Shown in pieces: positions 1 to 8,838 of a stretch of 64,000 bases of DNA. Each line of letters begins with the position of its first letter. Positions within the stretch are counted from its first letter, which is position 1. The position numbers and the translations under genes are program-made. This DNA is from Limibacterium fermenti. Lineage in GTDB: Bacteria > Bacteroidota > Bacteroidia > Bacteroidales > Dysgonomonadaceae. Under the pieces are notes generated by a model. That model was given only the letters and a program-made list of their open reading frames with translations, did no database searches and was not told where the DNA came from. Location: NCBI RefSeq assembly GCF_041902845.1, contig NZ_CP159486.1, positions 1,984,001 to 2,048,000 on the forward strand, in the 5' to 3' direction.

Positions 1-25
1 TGTAAAGATAATTAATCGCTTCGAC

Positions 26-418
26 TCATATTCCTAACTTTCGCTTTAATTCTTCCACTTGATACTCCCATAGCGATATGGAATCGCTTTTTTCGTCGGG
101 ATCGGAAAAGTCGGTTATTTCGAACGTTATATCTCCCGACAAATCGAGTTTACGCACTAAAAACTCGAAATAGGCATCCGGGTCGTTCTCGTCAAGCCAT
201 CGATAGCGGATACTGGTAGGAGGATTCTTACTGATGATTTCAGCCCGCCGGCTATCATCTTTATCCCAAGTAAATGTAAAAATAGTGTCGGTATCATCTA
301 TCGTTACCCTGTCAGCAAACCACTCACAAAGACCGTCAATCTGACTGATCATTCTCCATAAGCTGTTCTGCGAGGCGTTTCCCATCAAAAATTCAATATG
401 AAACTTTTCTTTCGACAT
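26..418 (-). CDS. START-like domain protein (SRPBCC/AHSA1-type fold)
   Basis: A 130-residue soluble protein with no signal peptide or membrane segment. It opens with MSKEKFHIEFLMGNASQN and has the alternating beta pattern plus C-terminal amphipathic helix (LWEYQVEELKRKLGI) of the small START-like proteins common in Bacteroidota. The central FTWDKDDSRRAEIISKNPP stretch fits the helix-grip fold. It is highly charged and acidic, and no catalytic motif is visible, so ligand and role are unknown. It is transcribed on the minus strand downstream of the NagB-like gene but is separated from it by a clear terminator, so it probably has its own promoter. The family call rests on recall of Bacteroidales homologues of the same length. 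Confidence 0.7.
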   Translation of the reverse strand: MSKEKFHIEFLMGNASQNSLWRMISQIDGLCEWFADRVTIDDTDTIFTFTWDKDDSRRAEIISKNPPTSIRYRWLDENDPDAYFEFLVRKLDLSGDITFEITDFSDPDEKSDSISLWEYQVEELKRKLGI

Positions 419-523
419 ATATATTTACTGAAAAATTTCGCTCAATGTACGACTTTTTTTTGAAATGGATGCAATCGAAGAGTTTATTTTTTCGTCTGCC
501 CCTCATCCTTCATACATCATACA

Positions 524-577
524 TAAAAAAGTCCATAAGCTTCGGCTCCCTCAATGGCGAGCTATTCACTTATGGAC
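524..577 (-). terminator. Rho-independent terminator behind the NagB-like gene
   Basis: The minus strand forms a stem GTCCATAAG/CTTATGGAC around a roughly 29-nt partly self-paired loop, followed at once by TTTTTT (the A run at 524-530 on the plus strand). It starts about 30 nt past the stop codon at 606. Confidence 0.75.
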
Positions 578-605
578 ACTAAAAATAAATTACTGTACAA
601 ACGTT

Positions 606-2597
606 TTAGCGAATCGGTTTGTATTCGACAAAAGCTTCAATCGCCTCATACGACGCCAATCCGAGTTTCCAATACATATCGGCTGTCGCTTTATTCCGTT
701 CTTCGGAACGCTGCCAGAAGAGCCGTTCATCATCGCCCAAATAAGGAGCACTTTCCATTTGCGATTGATGACGAAGAACAGCATTCCGTTTCTGACGCAA
801 TTCTTCGGGAGAAAGGGGTACCGCCATTTCGATATGGTCTATCTCCCACTCCATCCAAGCTCCGCGATACATCCAAATACGACAATCTTTAAACCACTCA
901 TCCTCTTTGATGATATCGACAGCAGCCAGAATAGCATCGAGACACACTTTATGCGTTCCGTGCGGATCGGCCAAGTCGCCTGCCACATAAATCTGATGGG
1001 GCTTAATCGTTTCGATAAAATCTTTTACGATCAAGACATCTTTCTCCGAAATAGGGTTCTTCTGAACACGTCCTGTTTCGTAAAAAGGCAGGTCGAGGAA
1101 ATGGACGTTTTCTTCCGACAGTCCTACATAACGGTCCGCCGAACGGGCCTCCTCACGGCGAATGCGTCCTTTAATAAACAAAATATCCGGCGAGTCGATA
1201 TCCTCTTTCGTCTTCTCATTCAACAAATAATTCCGCATCTTACTGTAAGTTTCGATTAAGCCATTATCATTTGAATTGGCTTTCTTAAGCAGACTTCTCA
1301 TGACGGAGATATAGCGAATCACTTCTTCATCGCCCACCGCGATATTTCCGGAAGTTTGATAAGCCACATGCACTTCATGCCCTTGATTGACGAGACGTTG
1401 GAATGTCCCCCCCATCGAAATCACATCATCATCGGGATGCGGGCTGAAGATAATCACACGCTTCGGATAAGGTTTGGCTCTTTCGGGACGATAGGTATCA
1501 TCGGCATCGGGCTTTCCTCCGGGCCAACCGGTGATGGTATGCTGCAAATCGTTGAAGATTTTGATATTTACATTATACGCAGAACCGTAAAGGGTGATTA
1601 ATTCACTTAATCCGTTATCGTTATAATCTTTATTGGTCAGTTTGAGAATGGGTTTGTTTACGACCCCACACAACCATACGATGGCCCTGCGGATGAGTTT
1701 ATTATCCCATTCACAATTCGTTACCAACCACGGATGGCTGATACGGGTAAGCTCGGAAGCGGCGGCGAGATCGATAAACACCTGAATCTCCGGATGGGTT
1801 TGCAGCAACGACCCCGGCACCATATCGGTCACGGGTCCTTCCACAATCTCATGGATACTTTCCGCCTTTTGCTCGCCCCAGGCGACCAATGTGATTTTAC
1901 GCGCCTGCATCATATCGGAGAGCCCCATGGTGATAGCGCTTACCGGCGCTTTTTCCAGTGATCCGAAATGAGTTACGATATCTTTGCGGGAGTCGCCATC
2001 GAGCATCACCAGACGGGTTTGCGAATGTAAATTGCTCCCCGGCATATTAAATCCGATATTCCCCTTGCTGCCTAATCCGAGCAGGAGGTAATCCAATCCT
2101 CCCAGGCGTTTCATGTCGACCTCGAATTCTTCGCAATTCTCGGAAATCAAATCTTTTTCGATCGTCGCATCCGGAGAGAAAATATTTTCCGGATCGATAT
2201 CGATTAAGTTCAAAAAATGATCCTTTAATTGTTGTAAGTTACTGATCGCTTCATCTACAACAGGATAATACTCATACGTATTAAAAACGACCAGATTTCT
2301 AAAACTGACGTTTTCCTCTTTGTGTTGCCTTACCAATTCCTGATAAACAGGTTGGGTGGATGCACCCCCGGTAATGCCTAAAACAAATTTTTCGTTAGCT
2401 TGCTGCTTTTTGAGCATGTCGCCGACAATGTCATTAGCGACTTTTTTAGCGGCTCTTTTCGTCTCTTCATAAATCGCTGTAGGAATTTTTTCAAAACGCG
2501 CCAAATTGTATTCTTCAAAGTCGTTTTCCGGCCTGTAATACTTCTTCGGTGTCCTTTCTAACGTAATGTGCGAACTTAAATCTAATCTCATATTCAT
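606..2597 (-). CDS. NagB-like / PIG-L deacetylase fusion (annotated glucosamine-6-phosphate deaminase-like)
   Basis: 663 residues, the normal length of the Bacteroides-type fusion. Residues about 35-300 have the NagB/RpiA/SugL fold (GITGGASTQPVY, VVFNTYEYYP, LLLGLGSKGNIGFNMPGS, ITMGLSDMMQARK). Residues about 385-620 form a PIG-L/LmbE N-acetylglucosamine deacetylase domain with SPHPDDDVISMGG and the second metal-site motif ADPHGTHK. The catalytic positions of E. coli NagB (the DEY Asp and the Asp-His-Glu of GxDGHIAFNE) are Tyr, Lys, Asn and Met here, so deaminase activity is doubtful while the zinc-binding deacetylase motifs remain. It is cytoplasmic with no signal peptide. The start is ATG at 2597; a second ATG lies two codons in. 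A TATATTTG promoter box lies 29 nt upstream and a terminator follows, so it is probably monocistronic. Confidence 0.9.
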   Translation of the reverse strand: MNMRLDLSSHITLERTPKKYYRPENDFEEYNLARFEKIPTAIYEETKRAAKKVANDIVGDMLKKQQANEKFVLGITGGASTQPVYQELVRQHKEENVSFRNLVVFNTYEYYPVVDEAISNLQQLKDHFLNLIDIDPENIFSPDATIEKDLISENCEEFEVDMKRLGGLDYLLLGLGSKGNIGFNMPGSNLHSQTRLVMLDGDSRKDIVTHFGSLEKAPVSAITMGLSDMMQARKITLVAWGEQKAESIHEIVEGPVTDMVPGSLLQTHPEIQVFIDLAAASELTRISHPWLVTNCEWDNKLIRRAIVWLCGVVNKPILKLTNKDYNDNGLSELITLYGSAYNVNIKIFNDLQHTITGWPGGKPDADDTYRPERAKPYPKRVIIFSPHPDDDVISMGGTFQRLVNQGHEVHVAYQTSGNIAVGDEEVIRYISVMRSLLKKANSNDNGLIETYSKMRNYLLNEKTKEDIDSPDILFIKGRIRREEARSADRYVGLSEENVHFLDLPFYETGRVQKNPISEKDVLIVKDFIETIKPHQIYVAGDLADPHGTHKVCLDAILAAVDIIKEDEWFKDCRIWMYRGAWMEWEIDHIEMAVPLSPEELRQKRNAVLRHQSQMESAPYLGDDERLFWQRSEERNKATADMYWKLGLASYEAIEAFVEYKPIR

Positions 2598-2625
2598 GCT
2601 GATTTATAGTGATATTTTTAAGATG

Positions 2626-2633
2626 CAAATATA
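2626..2633 (-). promoter_or_regulatory. -7 box of the NagB-like gene (TATATTTG)
   Basis: The minus strand reads TATATTTG, a perfect Bacteroidota TAnnTTTG box, 29 nt before the ATG at 2597. No convincing -33 TTTG was found at the usual 19-21 nt spacing. Confidence 0.6.
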
Positions 2634-2694
2634 ACACTTATATTGGAAAGGAGGTTTATTATTTTAAAACAAAAAAGACTTTCGGTTTTATTTA

Positions 2695-4089
2695 TTAATT
2701 ATTTTGATTATCTATACTCGCGCGCTGTCTCTCCATTCTTTTTGTGACTTGCGCATATAGGAGGAGTGCAATAGCCGATACGGCGCCGATAGCGACGAAT
2801 ACATACCATATATAATGGGCATGTTGTGTAGCTTGAGCATAAGCCGCCGCATCCAATACGCCGTTGGCATCGGAAAACAAACGCGGATCGGGACAGTATT
2901 TTTCCAACAAAAAGCCCGAAATACCGAAGGCAAACAGGTATGAAAAGAAAGAGTGAAGATGGCTGAAGCCGAGATAGAGTCCTTCTTGTCCGGCGGGCGC
3001 CTGAAGAGAGAAATATTCCAAGTAACGCGGGGAAATAAAACATTCGGCCAGTGCTTGCATGGCAATTCCGACCATCATCAAAAAAGCGACCGGATGCAAG
3101 CCAAGGATATATCCCGCCCCCACTTGGTTGCCCAGCGACATCACCAATGCCGATAAAGGAATAATGAACATCCCGACCATCATGGACGATAACGCGCTTC
3201 GTTTTTTCATTAAAGAGGTAATGAAATTCACGCAAACAAAAACGACTAGCGGATTGACGTTGGCATACCATCCGGGAGTAGCCCCGTCACCGATCAAACG
3301 CAACACGTATTTGGGCATGGTCGAGTACATTTGACTTTGTATCATCCAGAAACCGCTGACAATCAACATAAGAATCATCAGGCGTCCGTTAAGGAGCACC
3401 TTTCCCATCGATCGCCATAATTCGCGGACACTTTTTTGCGGCCCTTCGGGCTTCGCCGATTTATAAAAGAAAAACACCAGAATCAAGGCCAACAGCGTCA
3501 TTCCGGCGGCAAAATAGTTCAAATAGACCAATCCCTGATCGCCCATGCTTTTCCGTAACGGATCGACCACCGTCTTTCCCAGAAAAGCGCCGATATTCAC
3601 CATCATATAAAAGATCGCATACCCCCTTGCGCGGGTTTCGGAAGTGGTTTCACGCGCAACCGTTCCCGAAATAACCGCTTTGATAAAAGCTCCTCCTATT
3701 ACAATAAATACCAGTACGGGAATTATCGTCCATTGATACACGCTTTCTTTTAAACCGTAAAAAGTCGTGGTCATATCGTAATTGACCAGTCCTGCGCTTT
3801 CCAACAACGTGGGCAACAGCCCTAATCCGGCATAACCGATGGTCAGAAGTGTAAAAGCAAGGGCGATGGAATTCCGGAAACCGATTTTATCGGCGTAAGC
3901 TCCGGCAAAAGTGGGAAGCAAATAGAGGAATGCCGAAAAAAGCCCGGCGATAATGCCGGCCTGAATATCGGAAAAGCCCCATACATTCGACAAATACAAG
4001 GTGATGACGATGAAGACGGCATAGTAAGCCAATCGTTCGAGAAGTTCTACAAAGTTTGCGACCCAAAAGACCTTTGAAAATTTGATCAT
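2695..4089 (-). CDS. POT/PTR2-type major facilitator transporter (peptide-transporter-like)
   Basis: An integral membrane protein of 464 residues with about 12 predicted helices. It begins MIKFSKVFWVANFVELLERL, and the ELLERLAYY in helix 1 matches the ExxER[FL]xYY signature of proton-dependent oligopeptide transporters. FYMMVNIGAFLGK matches the helix 5 FYxxINxG region. The frame can be opened further to a TTG at 4122, but that codon lies inside the inverted-repeat end of a MITE, so the ATG at 4089 is preferred. It follows mutS2 on the same strand, with the MITE filling the gap. Substrate (di/tripeptide or other) cannot be read from sequence. Confidence 0.82.
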   Translation of the reverse strand: MIKFSKVFWVANFVELLERLAYYAVFIVITLYLSNVWGFSDIQAGIIAGLFSAFLYLLPTFAGAYADKIGFRNSIALAFTLLTIGYAGLGLLPTLLESAGLVNYDMTTTFYGLKESVYQWTIIPVLVFIVIGGAFIKAVISGTVARETTSETRARGYAIFYMMVNIGAFLGKTVVDPLRKSMGDQGLVYLNYFAAGMTLLALILVFFFYKSAKPEGPQKSVRELWRSMGKVLLNGRLMILMLIVSGFWMIQSQMYSTMPKYVLRLIGDGATPGWYANVNPLVVFVCVNFITSLMKKRSALSSMMVGMFIIPLSALVMSLGNQVGAGYILGLHPVAFLMMVGIAMQALAECFISPRYLEYFSLQAPAGQEGLYLGFSHLHSFFSYLFAFGISGFLLEKYCPDPRLFSDANGVLDAAAYAQATQHAHYIWYVFVAIGAVSAIALLLYAQVTKRMERQRASIDNQNN

Positions 4090-4108
4090 TTGTTCTATCT
4101 TTTTGTTA

Positions 4109-4317
4109 TTCAAGTTTCGCAAATGCGTTTGTAATCGTTGCGACTCAAACGAAGCCCTTTAGATGTTTTGTGGGGGCCCGGCGTTCGCAATGAGCATAAA
4201 AAGAGGAGCTGTTTGAGCGAAGCGAGTTCTACTCTTTTAGCGAACGAGAACGATACCGGGTCACAAAACATCGGGAGGCGAAGGTGAGTTGCAACGATAT
4301 GGCTTGCGAAACTTGAG
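4109..4317. mobile_element. Near-palindromic MITE, copy 1
   Basis: A 209-bp element with terminal inverted repeats TTCAAGTTTCGCAA and (inverted) TTGCGAAACTTGAG. Nearly the whole element pairs with itself: ATCGTTGCGACTCA with TGAGTTGCAACGAT, ATGTTTTGTG with CACAAAACAT, and CCCGG with CCGGG. It is flanked by 7-bp near-direct repeats TTTGTTA (4102-4108) and TTTATTA (4318-4324), as expected of a target-site duplication with one mismatch; the right one includes the mutS2 stop codon. Copy 2 lies at 60418-60626 with 8 differences, all transitions. There is no coding capacity. It must depend on an outside transposase, and none with matching ends was found in this window. Confidence 0.8.
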
Positions 4318-4321
4318 TTTA

Positions 4322-6733
4322 TTATTTTAAATCGATAACGGTAATACCCGCCCCGCCGAACTGCACGTGCTCGTCGCCGTAATGCGACACTTCCGGCACC
4401 GTCCTCAGATAATCGCGGATGATTTGCCGCAACGCTCCCGTGCCCGTGCCATGCAGCACCCGTATGCGTTCGATCCCTAACTGGACGGCATCATCGACAA
4501 AATACATCACCGCCTGCAACGCTTCGTCGCCCCGCATGCCCCGCACATCGATATCTTGCCGGAAAGCCAGTTTTTTCTCGAAAATGACATCCCGGGTGTT
4601 TGACATTTTCTTTTCTTTTTTCAACTGATTGTTGCTCACCCGTTCCAACTTTTCGATTTCGACGGTCGATTTAATCATTCCGAAAGCTACCGTCGCTTTT
4701 TTAGCCGAAAGCTCCACAATCTCCCCGACAGATGTCTGTCCTTTCAACCGTACCGCATCGCCTTGAGACAAAGGTGCATCGGAAGGCGCGATTATTTTTT
4801 GGGGCGTTTTAGGGTGATGTTTACGGTCGCCTTTCTTCGCTTCGCCGGCCTGTATATTCGTTTTAAAATCACTTAATTCACGGCGGGCTTCGCGCGTACG
4901 CTCTTTGTCGGCATTCGTTTCTTTGATTTCCCGAATGGTATTTTCGATAAGCGCATTACTTTCGGCAATCAATTGTTCGGCTTGCTGTTTGGCTTGCGCG
5001 ATGATTTGTTTTTTTTGCGTATCTATTTCATCCAAACCGGTTTCGTACTTCACCGAAAGTTCTTCGAGACGTTTACGCTCTCGCCGTATTTCATCGCGCT
5101 TTTTTTCCCAATAGCGTTTATCGCGGGCGATATCCTGCAAATACTTGTCCATATTGATATAGTCCTGCCCGACGGTTTCCGAAGCCTGTGCAATCACATC
5201 TTCAGGCAATCCGATTTTTCGGGCAATCTCTACGGCAAAAGAACTCCCCGGATTTCCGATGGAAAGTTTGAAAAGCGGTTGCATCTGATGGCGGTCATAC
5301 AGCATCGCCCCATTTACAACCCCTTCATGTTCATTGGCATAATGCTTCAGGTTTTGATAATGGGTGGTAATGACCCCGAATGCTTGCCGCTGATTGAAAC
5401 GGTCGAGCAAGGCTTCGGCGATGGCGGCCCCTATCTGCGGTTCGGTTCCGCTACCGAATTCATCGATCAGCAATAGCGACCGGCCATCGCAGTTTTTGAC
5501 AAACATTTTCATATTGGTCAAATGGGAGCTATACGTGGAAAGGTCGTTCTCGATGGATTGCTCATCGCCGATGTCGATAAAAATCTTTTCGAAAATCCCG
5601 ACCTTTGAATTTTCCCTTAGAGGAATCAGTAATCCGCACTGCAACATATATTGAAGCAATCCTACGGTTTTCAGACAGACCGATTTCCCCCCGGCATTCG
5701 GGCCGGAAATAATCAGGATGCGTTGTTCGTCTTGCAACGTTATATCAAGCGGGACAACTTTGCGGTTCTGCTTTTTCAGCGCAAGAAACAAAAGAGGATG
5801 TACGGCCTGTACCCAATCGATTTGCTGCGTATCTTCAAAAACCGGCTTAATGGCATCGATTAGAAGTGCGAATTTGGCTTTGGCACGAATAAAATCGATC
5901 TGCGCCAGAAACTCATACGATTCGAGCAGAGCCGGCAGGTACGGACGGATATAATCGGTGAACGCCGTGAGAATGCGGATGATCTCCCGCCGTTCGTCAT
6001 TTTCGAGTTCACGGATGCGGTTATTCGCTTCCACCACTTCCGAAGGCTCGATAAAAACAGTCTTGCCCGAAGCCGATTCATCATGTACAATCCCTTTCAA
6101 TTTGCGTTTATAAGAGGGATTCACGGGAATTACCAACCGCCCGTCGCGCATGGTAGGCGCCACATCTTTGTCGACAAATCCTTCCGATTGGGCTTTCCGC
6201 AGAATGGCATTCAGGCTTTTCGATATCCCGTTCATGGTCGTGGCCAGATCGCGCCGTATTTGCGCCAATTGCGAGGAGGCGTTGTCTTTTATTTCACCGA
6301 AGTCATTGAGAATCGTATCGGCCTTTTTCAATATCTCCGGATAAATGACAACATTTTCCGCCAAGGCCGTCAAGTGAGGATACTGCATATCTTTTTCAGG
6401 CCGGTTGAAGAAAGCGACGATGGCATGAATGGATTGCAGCGACCGCTTGAGCTGAAACATCGTTTCCGTATCCATCCACGACCCCTCGAGACGAATACGC
6501 CGCAGGGTCGGACGAACATCATAGAAATGGTCGGCGGGAAAGGACTCTTCTTCGCGTAGAATGCGCACAAACTCATCGGCTTGCGACAGCGTTGCCGCCA
6601 CCTCCGAAAAGGATGCGGAGAAATGCATCTGTTCCGTTTTTTCTTTTCCCAACGGACTGAGACAATAATCCGACACCAGTTGCCGGATCTTATAGAATTC
6701 TATTTTTTGTTCAAAATTTTCGGGATAAATCAC
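4322..6733 (-). CDS. mutS2: MutS2 family ATPase/endonuclease
   Basis: 803 residues, full length for MutS2. An N-terminal coiled/clamp region (1-300) precedes the ABC-type ATPase: Walker A GPNAGGKS near residue 344 and Walker B LLLIDEFGSG. A long coiled coil (about 510-630) leads to the C-terminal Smr nuclease domain (DVRGMRGDEAL ... VLHGTGTGALR). In other bacteria MutS2 acts in recombination suppression and ribosome-collision rescue rather than mismatch repair. The start is GTG at 6733: it gives the family N-terminus MIYPENFEQKI, there is no nearby ATG, and a TATTTTTG promoter box sits 34 nt upstream. Confidence 0.95.
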   Translation of the reverse strand: MIYPENFEQKIEFYKIRQLVSDYCLSPLGKEKTEQMHFSASFSEVAATLSQADEFVRILREEESFPADHFYDVRPTLRRIRLEGSWMDTETMFQLKRSLQSIHAIVAFFNRPEKDMQYPHLTALAENVVIYPEILKKADTILNDFGEIKDNASSQLAQIRRDLATTMNGISKSLNAILRKAQSEGFVDKDVAPTMRDGRLVIPVNPSYKRKLKGIVHDESASGKTVFIEPSEVVEANNRIRELENDERREIIRILTAFTDYIRPYLPALLESYEFLAQIDFIRAKAKFALLIDAIKPVFEDTQQIDWVQAVHPLLFLALKKQNRKVVPLDITLQDEQRILIISGPNAGGKSVCLKTVGLLQYMLQCGLLIPLRENSKVGIFEKIFIDIGDEQSIENDLSTYSSHLTNMKMFVKNCDGRSLLLIDEFGSGTEPQIGAAIAEALLDRFNQRQAFGVITTHYQNLKHYANEHEGVVNGAMLYDRHQMQPLFKLSIGNPGSSFAVEIARKIGLPEDVIAQASETVGQDYINMDKYLQDIARDKRYWEKKRDEIRRERKRLEELSVKYETGLDEIDTQKKQIIAQAKQQAEQLIAESNALIENTIREIKETNADKERTREARRELSDFKTNIQAGEAKKGDRKHHPKTPQKIIAPSDAPLSQGDAVRLKGQTSVGEIVELSAKKATVAFGMIKSTVEIEKLERVSNNQLKKEKKMSNTRDVIFEKKLAFRQDIDVRGMRGDEALQAVMYFVDDAVQLGIERIRVLHGTGTGALRQIIRDYLRTVPEVSHYGDEHVQFGGAGITVIDLK

Positions 6734-6767
6734 TATTTAACCGGGTGTATTGTTTTTAATTCGACTG

Positions 6768-6775
6768 CAAAAATA
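6768..6775 (-). promoter_or_regulatory. -7 box of mutS2 (TATTTTTG)
   Basis: A perfect TAnnTTTG box on the minus strand. With a start about 7 nt downstream it leaves a leader of roughly 28 nt to the GTG codon, which supports that start. Confidence 0.6.
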
Positions 6776-6869
6776 ACATTTTCTATGTAAGAATCCATGA
6801 TTATGAAAGAGTAAGTAGGGAAATCCTCTAAAAAATGTTTCATCGTTGTTGCATATTTCCGTTGAAGAG

Positions 6870-6900
6870 TTGGAAAATTGGAAAAGTTATACTACTTTTG
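6870..6900 (+). promoter_or_regulatory. tRNA promoter (TTG - 20 nt - TACTTTTG)
   Basis: TTG at 6870-6872 and TACTTTTG at 6893-6900, with 20 nt between them, match the Bacteroidota -33/-7 pattern. The tRNA begins 33 nt past the box. Confidence 0.65.
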
Positions 6901-6932
6901 CACTTCCAAAACGGAAACGAACTTACATTGTC

Positions 6933-7008
6933 GGCGAGATAGCTCAGTTGGTTAGAGCGCGCGATTCATAATCGCGAGGTCGGGGGATCATGCCCCCCTC
7001 TCGCTACA
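6933..7008 (+). tRNA. tRNA-Met (CAT anticodon), probably elongator
   Basis: The cloverleaf is complete. Acceptor GGCGAGA pairs with TCTCGCT, the D-arm contains AGCTCAGTTGGTTAGAGC, the anticodon stem is CGCGA/TCGCG with loop TTCATAA, and the T-stem is GGGGG/CCCCC. The A-CA end at 7006-7008 is partly encoded. The anticodon CAT lies at 6967-6969. The anticodon stem lacks the three G-C pairs of initiator tRNA, leaving elongator Met or the lysidine-modified Ile tRNA; the acceptor resembles Bacteroidales elongator Met. The T-loop is unusual (ATCATGC, see findings). Confidence 0.9.
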
Positions 7009-7028
7009 GTTGGAAATAATTAGGCAGA

Positions 7029-7058
7029 GGGATTTACAGTAAATCGTAAGTCCCTTTT
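7029..7058 (+). terminator. Terminator of the tRNA gene
   Basis: A 9-bp stem GGGATTTAC/GTAAGTCCC (one G-U pair) with an 8-nt loop, then TTTTCT. Confidence 0.7.
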
Positions 7059-7144
7059 CTCGTTCTATATTATTCGGGCATCTATGCGAAGTAACCGATC
7101 AAGGATCAACCAAGCGGGTGTACAGATGTAAACAGGATCAACAG

Positions 7145-7183
7145 AAACCGGCTGTATGTCTTTGAAACAGGCAGCCGGTTTTC
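7145..7183. terminator. Second hairpin terminator, possibly bidirectional
   Basis: A perfect AAACCGGCTG/CAGCCGGTTT stem followed by T on the plus side and by TTTCT on the minus side. It lies between the tRNA and the 3' end of the PUL 1 operon, so it may serve both. The rest of 7059-7269 shows nothing else. Confidence 0.6.
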
Positions 7184-7269
7184 TATACAGGCAATGGACG
7201 ATTTCTATTCGGCGAAACTATTGGCCGAATAAGGTATCCATATTTCGAAATCGCTTATCCGATCAATTA

Positions 7270-8829
7270 CTAATACCCCTCGTTTTGAGTTAATACATTA
7301 TTGGATTTGTCGATTTCATCTTGAGGGATAGGGAGCAAATAATCTCTCGAATCGGTAAAATTGGCTCCTTTGGTCGTATTATATTTATCAGCATACGCTC
7401 TCATTGTTTCACCAAAACGCTTTTGCCTCATCAAATCATCGCGCCGCCATCCTTCCATCGCCAGTTCACATCTGCGTTCATGCCATATCGCTTGTCGTAA
7501 CTCCATTTGCCCGGTGGCGGTGATATCCGGCAATGTATTATTTGTCGTAGGCGGAATATAGGCCTGTTTCGATCTGCGAGGGTCAACAGGATTCGTATTT
7601 CTTGCCCTTTCCCTTATCTTGTTCACGTATACCAAGGCATTGCTTGCTTTTCCGTTTTCATTAAGCGCTTCGGCATACAAAAGAAGGACATCGGCATAAC
7701 GGATCATCCGGATGTTGTACGGAATCATCCAAACATCATATCCTTCTTTTTCAACCCGCGGAACCGTCATTTTATAATCATGATATCCCGTAACGGATTG
7801 CGAATTATCCTGGTCTTCGGTATCTCCCGCATAACGGTCTCCGGTTCGCGTAAATACATAGGTAATACGGGGATCATCGGCATCGAAGGCCGTGTATAAA
7901 TCCTGCGTGGGCACATGAAATCCGTATCCCTGATAACCGGATACGTTTCTGCTTGTAAAGAAGTGAGGGACATTGGTACCGGTGGCAATATTCTTATCAT
8001 ATAGTTTAGCCGCAATTTCAAATACCGATTCACGGCTATTCTCATAAGCCGGCGTCCAATTGAGCCCATAATCAGGCAGTAACTCATAATCTTTATCGAC
8101 CTCCACGACTTCTTTCAACCATTTTTCGGCATTCTCAAAATCGCTTCTAAACATATACGATTTAGCCAGCATCACTTTTGCAAAACCACGCGTTACCCTA
8201 TAAGCGTCTTTTTCACTGTATTGGCTTTTAGCCGGGAGATTGCTTGCCGCATCCATTAAGTCCGTCTCAATCAATTGGTACACAGCAGCGATATCAGCCC
8301 GGGGCACTTTTAATATTTCGGCGGGTGTCATCGGTTTCGTTATTAACGGCACTCCTCCAAAAGTGGTTACCAGCGAATAATAGCCGAAGGCGCGCAAAGC
8401 TTTCGCTTCATTGGCATACCGGGTAAGCCTGTCTGCATCGCCTATTGCATCGGGTGCATACTGAATAACATCATTGCAACGATTGATGAGCTCGTAAAGT
8501 ATTGTCCAACGACGCGCCACTTCCGCATTCGTCGTATACACAATAAAGTTTGACAAATCAAGAACTTCCCGTCTGTCTCCGTCATCGCCCCCGCCTTTTA
8601 AGGCATCGTCGGTCGTACAATCGCCCAATAAATAAAAATTAAGAGCATATTCATTCCATGTATTTCTTAATTGAAGATACGCTCCTGTAAGCGCATAATC
8701 AATGTCGCTTTCTTTTTTATAGAAATTTTCCGTTGTTGTTTTTCCGTAACTCGGTTCATCCAATGAACAACTATAATTTACACACAGTAGCGTTACGAAA
8801 GTCACTATCAGTCCTAAATTTTTCATCAT
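7270..8829 (-). CDS. SusD/RagB-family surface glycan-binding lipoprotein (PUL 1)
   Basis: 519 residues with a lipoprotein signal peptide ending VNYSC (Cys21) and the SusD N-terminus SLDEPSYGKTTTENFYKKESD. Family landmarks are helical TPR-like stretches (RCNDVIQYAP, NEAKALRAFGYY), the C-terminal VNKIRERARN and RRCELAMEGWRRDDLMR, and the terminal LLPIPQDEIDKSNNVLTQNEGY. It should sit on the outer membrane as the lid of the adjacent SusC channel and bind the imported glycan. It starts 9 bp after the susC stop, so the two are translated from one message. It is the last gene of the five-gene operon. Confidence 0.95.
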   Translation of the reverse strand: MMKNLGLIVTFVTLLCVNYSCSLDEPSYGKTTTENFYKKESDIDYALTGAYLQLRNTWNEYALNFYLLGDCTTDDALKGGGDDGDRREVLDLSNFIVYTTNAEVARRWTILYELINRCNDVIQYAPDAIGDADRLTRYANEAKALRAFGYYSLVTTFGGVPLITKPMTPAEILKVPRADIAAVYQLIETDLMDAASNLPAKSQYSEKDAYRVTRGFAKVMLAKSYMFRSDFENAEKWLKEVVEVDKDYELLPDYGLNWTPAYENSRESVFEIAAKLYDKNIATGTNVPHFFTSRNVSGYQGYGFHVPTQDLYTAFDADDPRITYVFTRTGDRYAGDTEDQDNSQSVTGYHDYKMTVPRVEKEGYDVWMIPYNIRMIRYADVLLLYAEALNENGKASNALVYVNKIRERARNTNPVDPRRSKQAYIPPTTNNTLPDITATGQMELRQAIWHERRCELAMEGWRRDDLMRQKRFGETMRAYADKYNTTKGANFTDSRDYLLPIPQDEIDKSNNVLTQNEGY

Positions 8830-8838
8830 AATCCTTTC

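Noticed and set aside
465..1259. Plus-strand open frame of 264 codons opposite the NagB-like gene
   Set aside because: It starts inside the terminator region and runs antisense through a well-supported gene; composition is that of a shadow frame.
4090..4122. N-terminal extension of the POT-type transporter from TTG 4122
   Set aside because: The extra 11 codons come from the MITE inverted repeat; ATG 4089 gives a normal family start.
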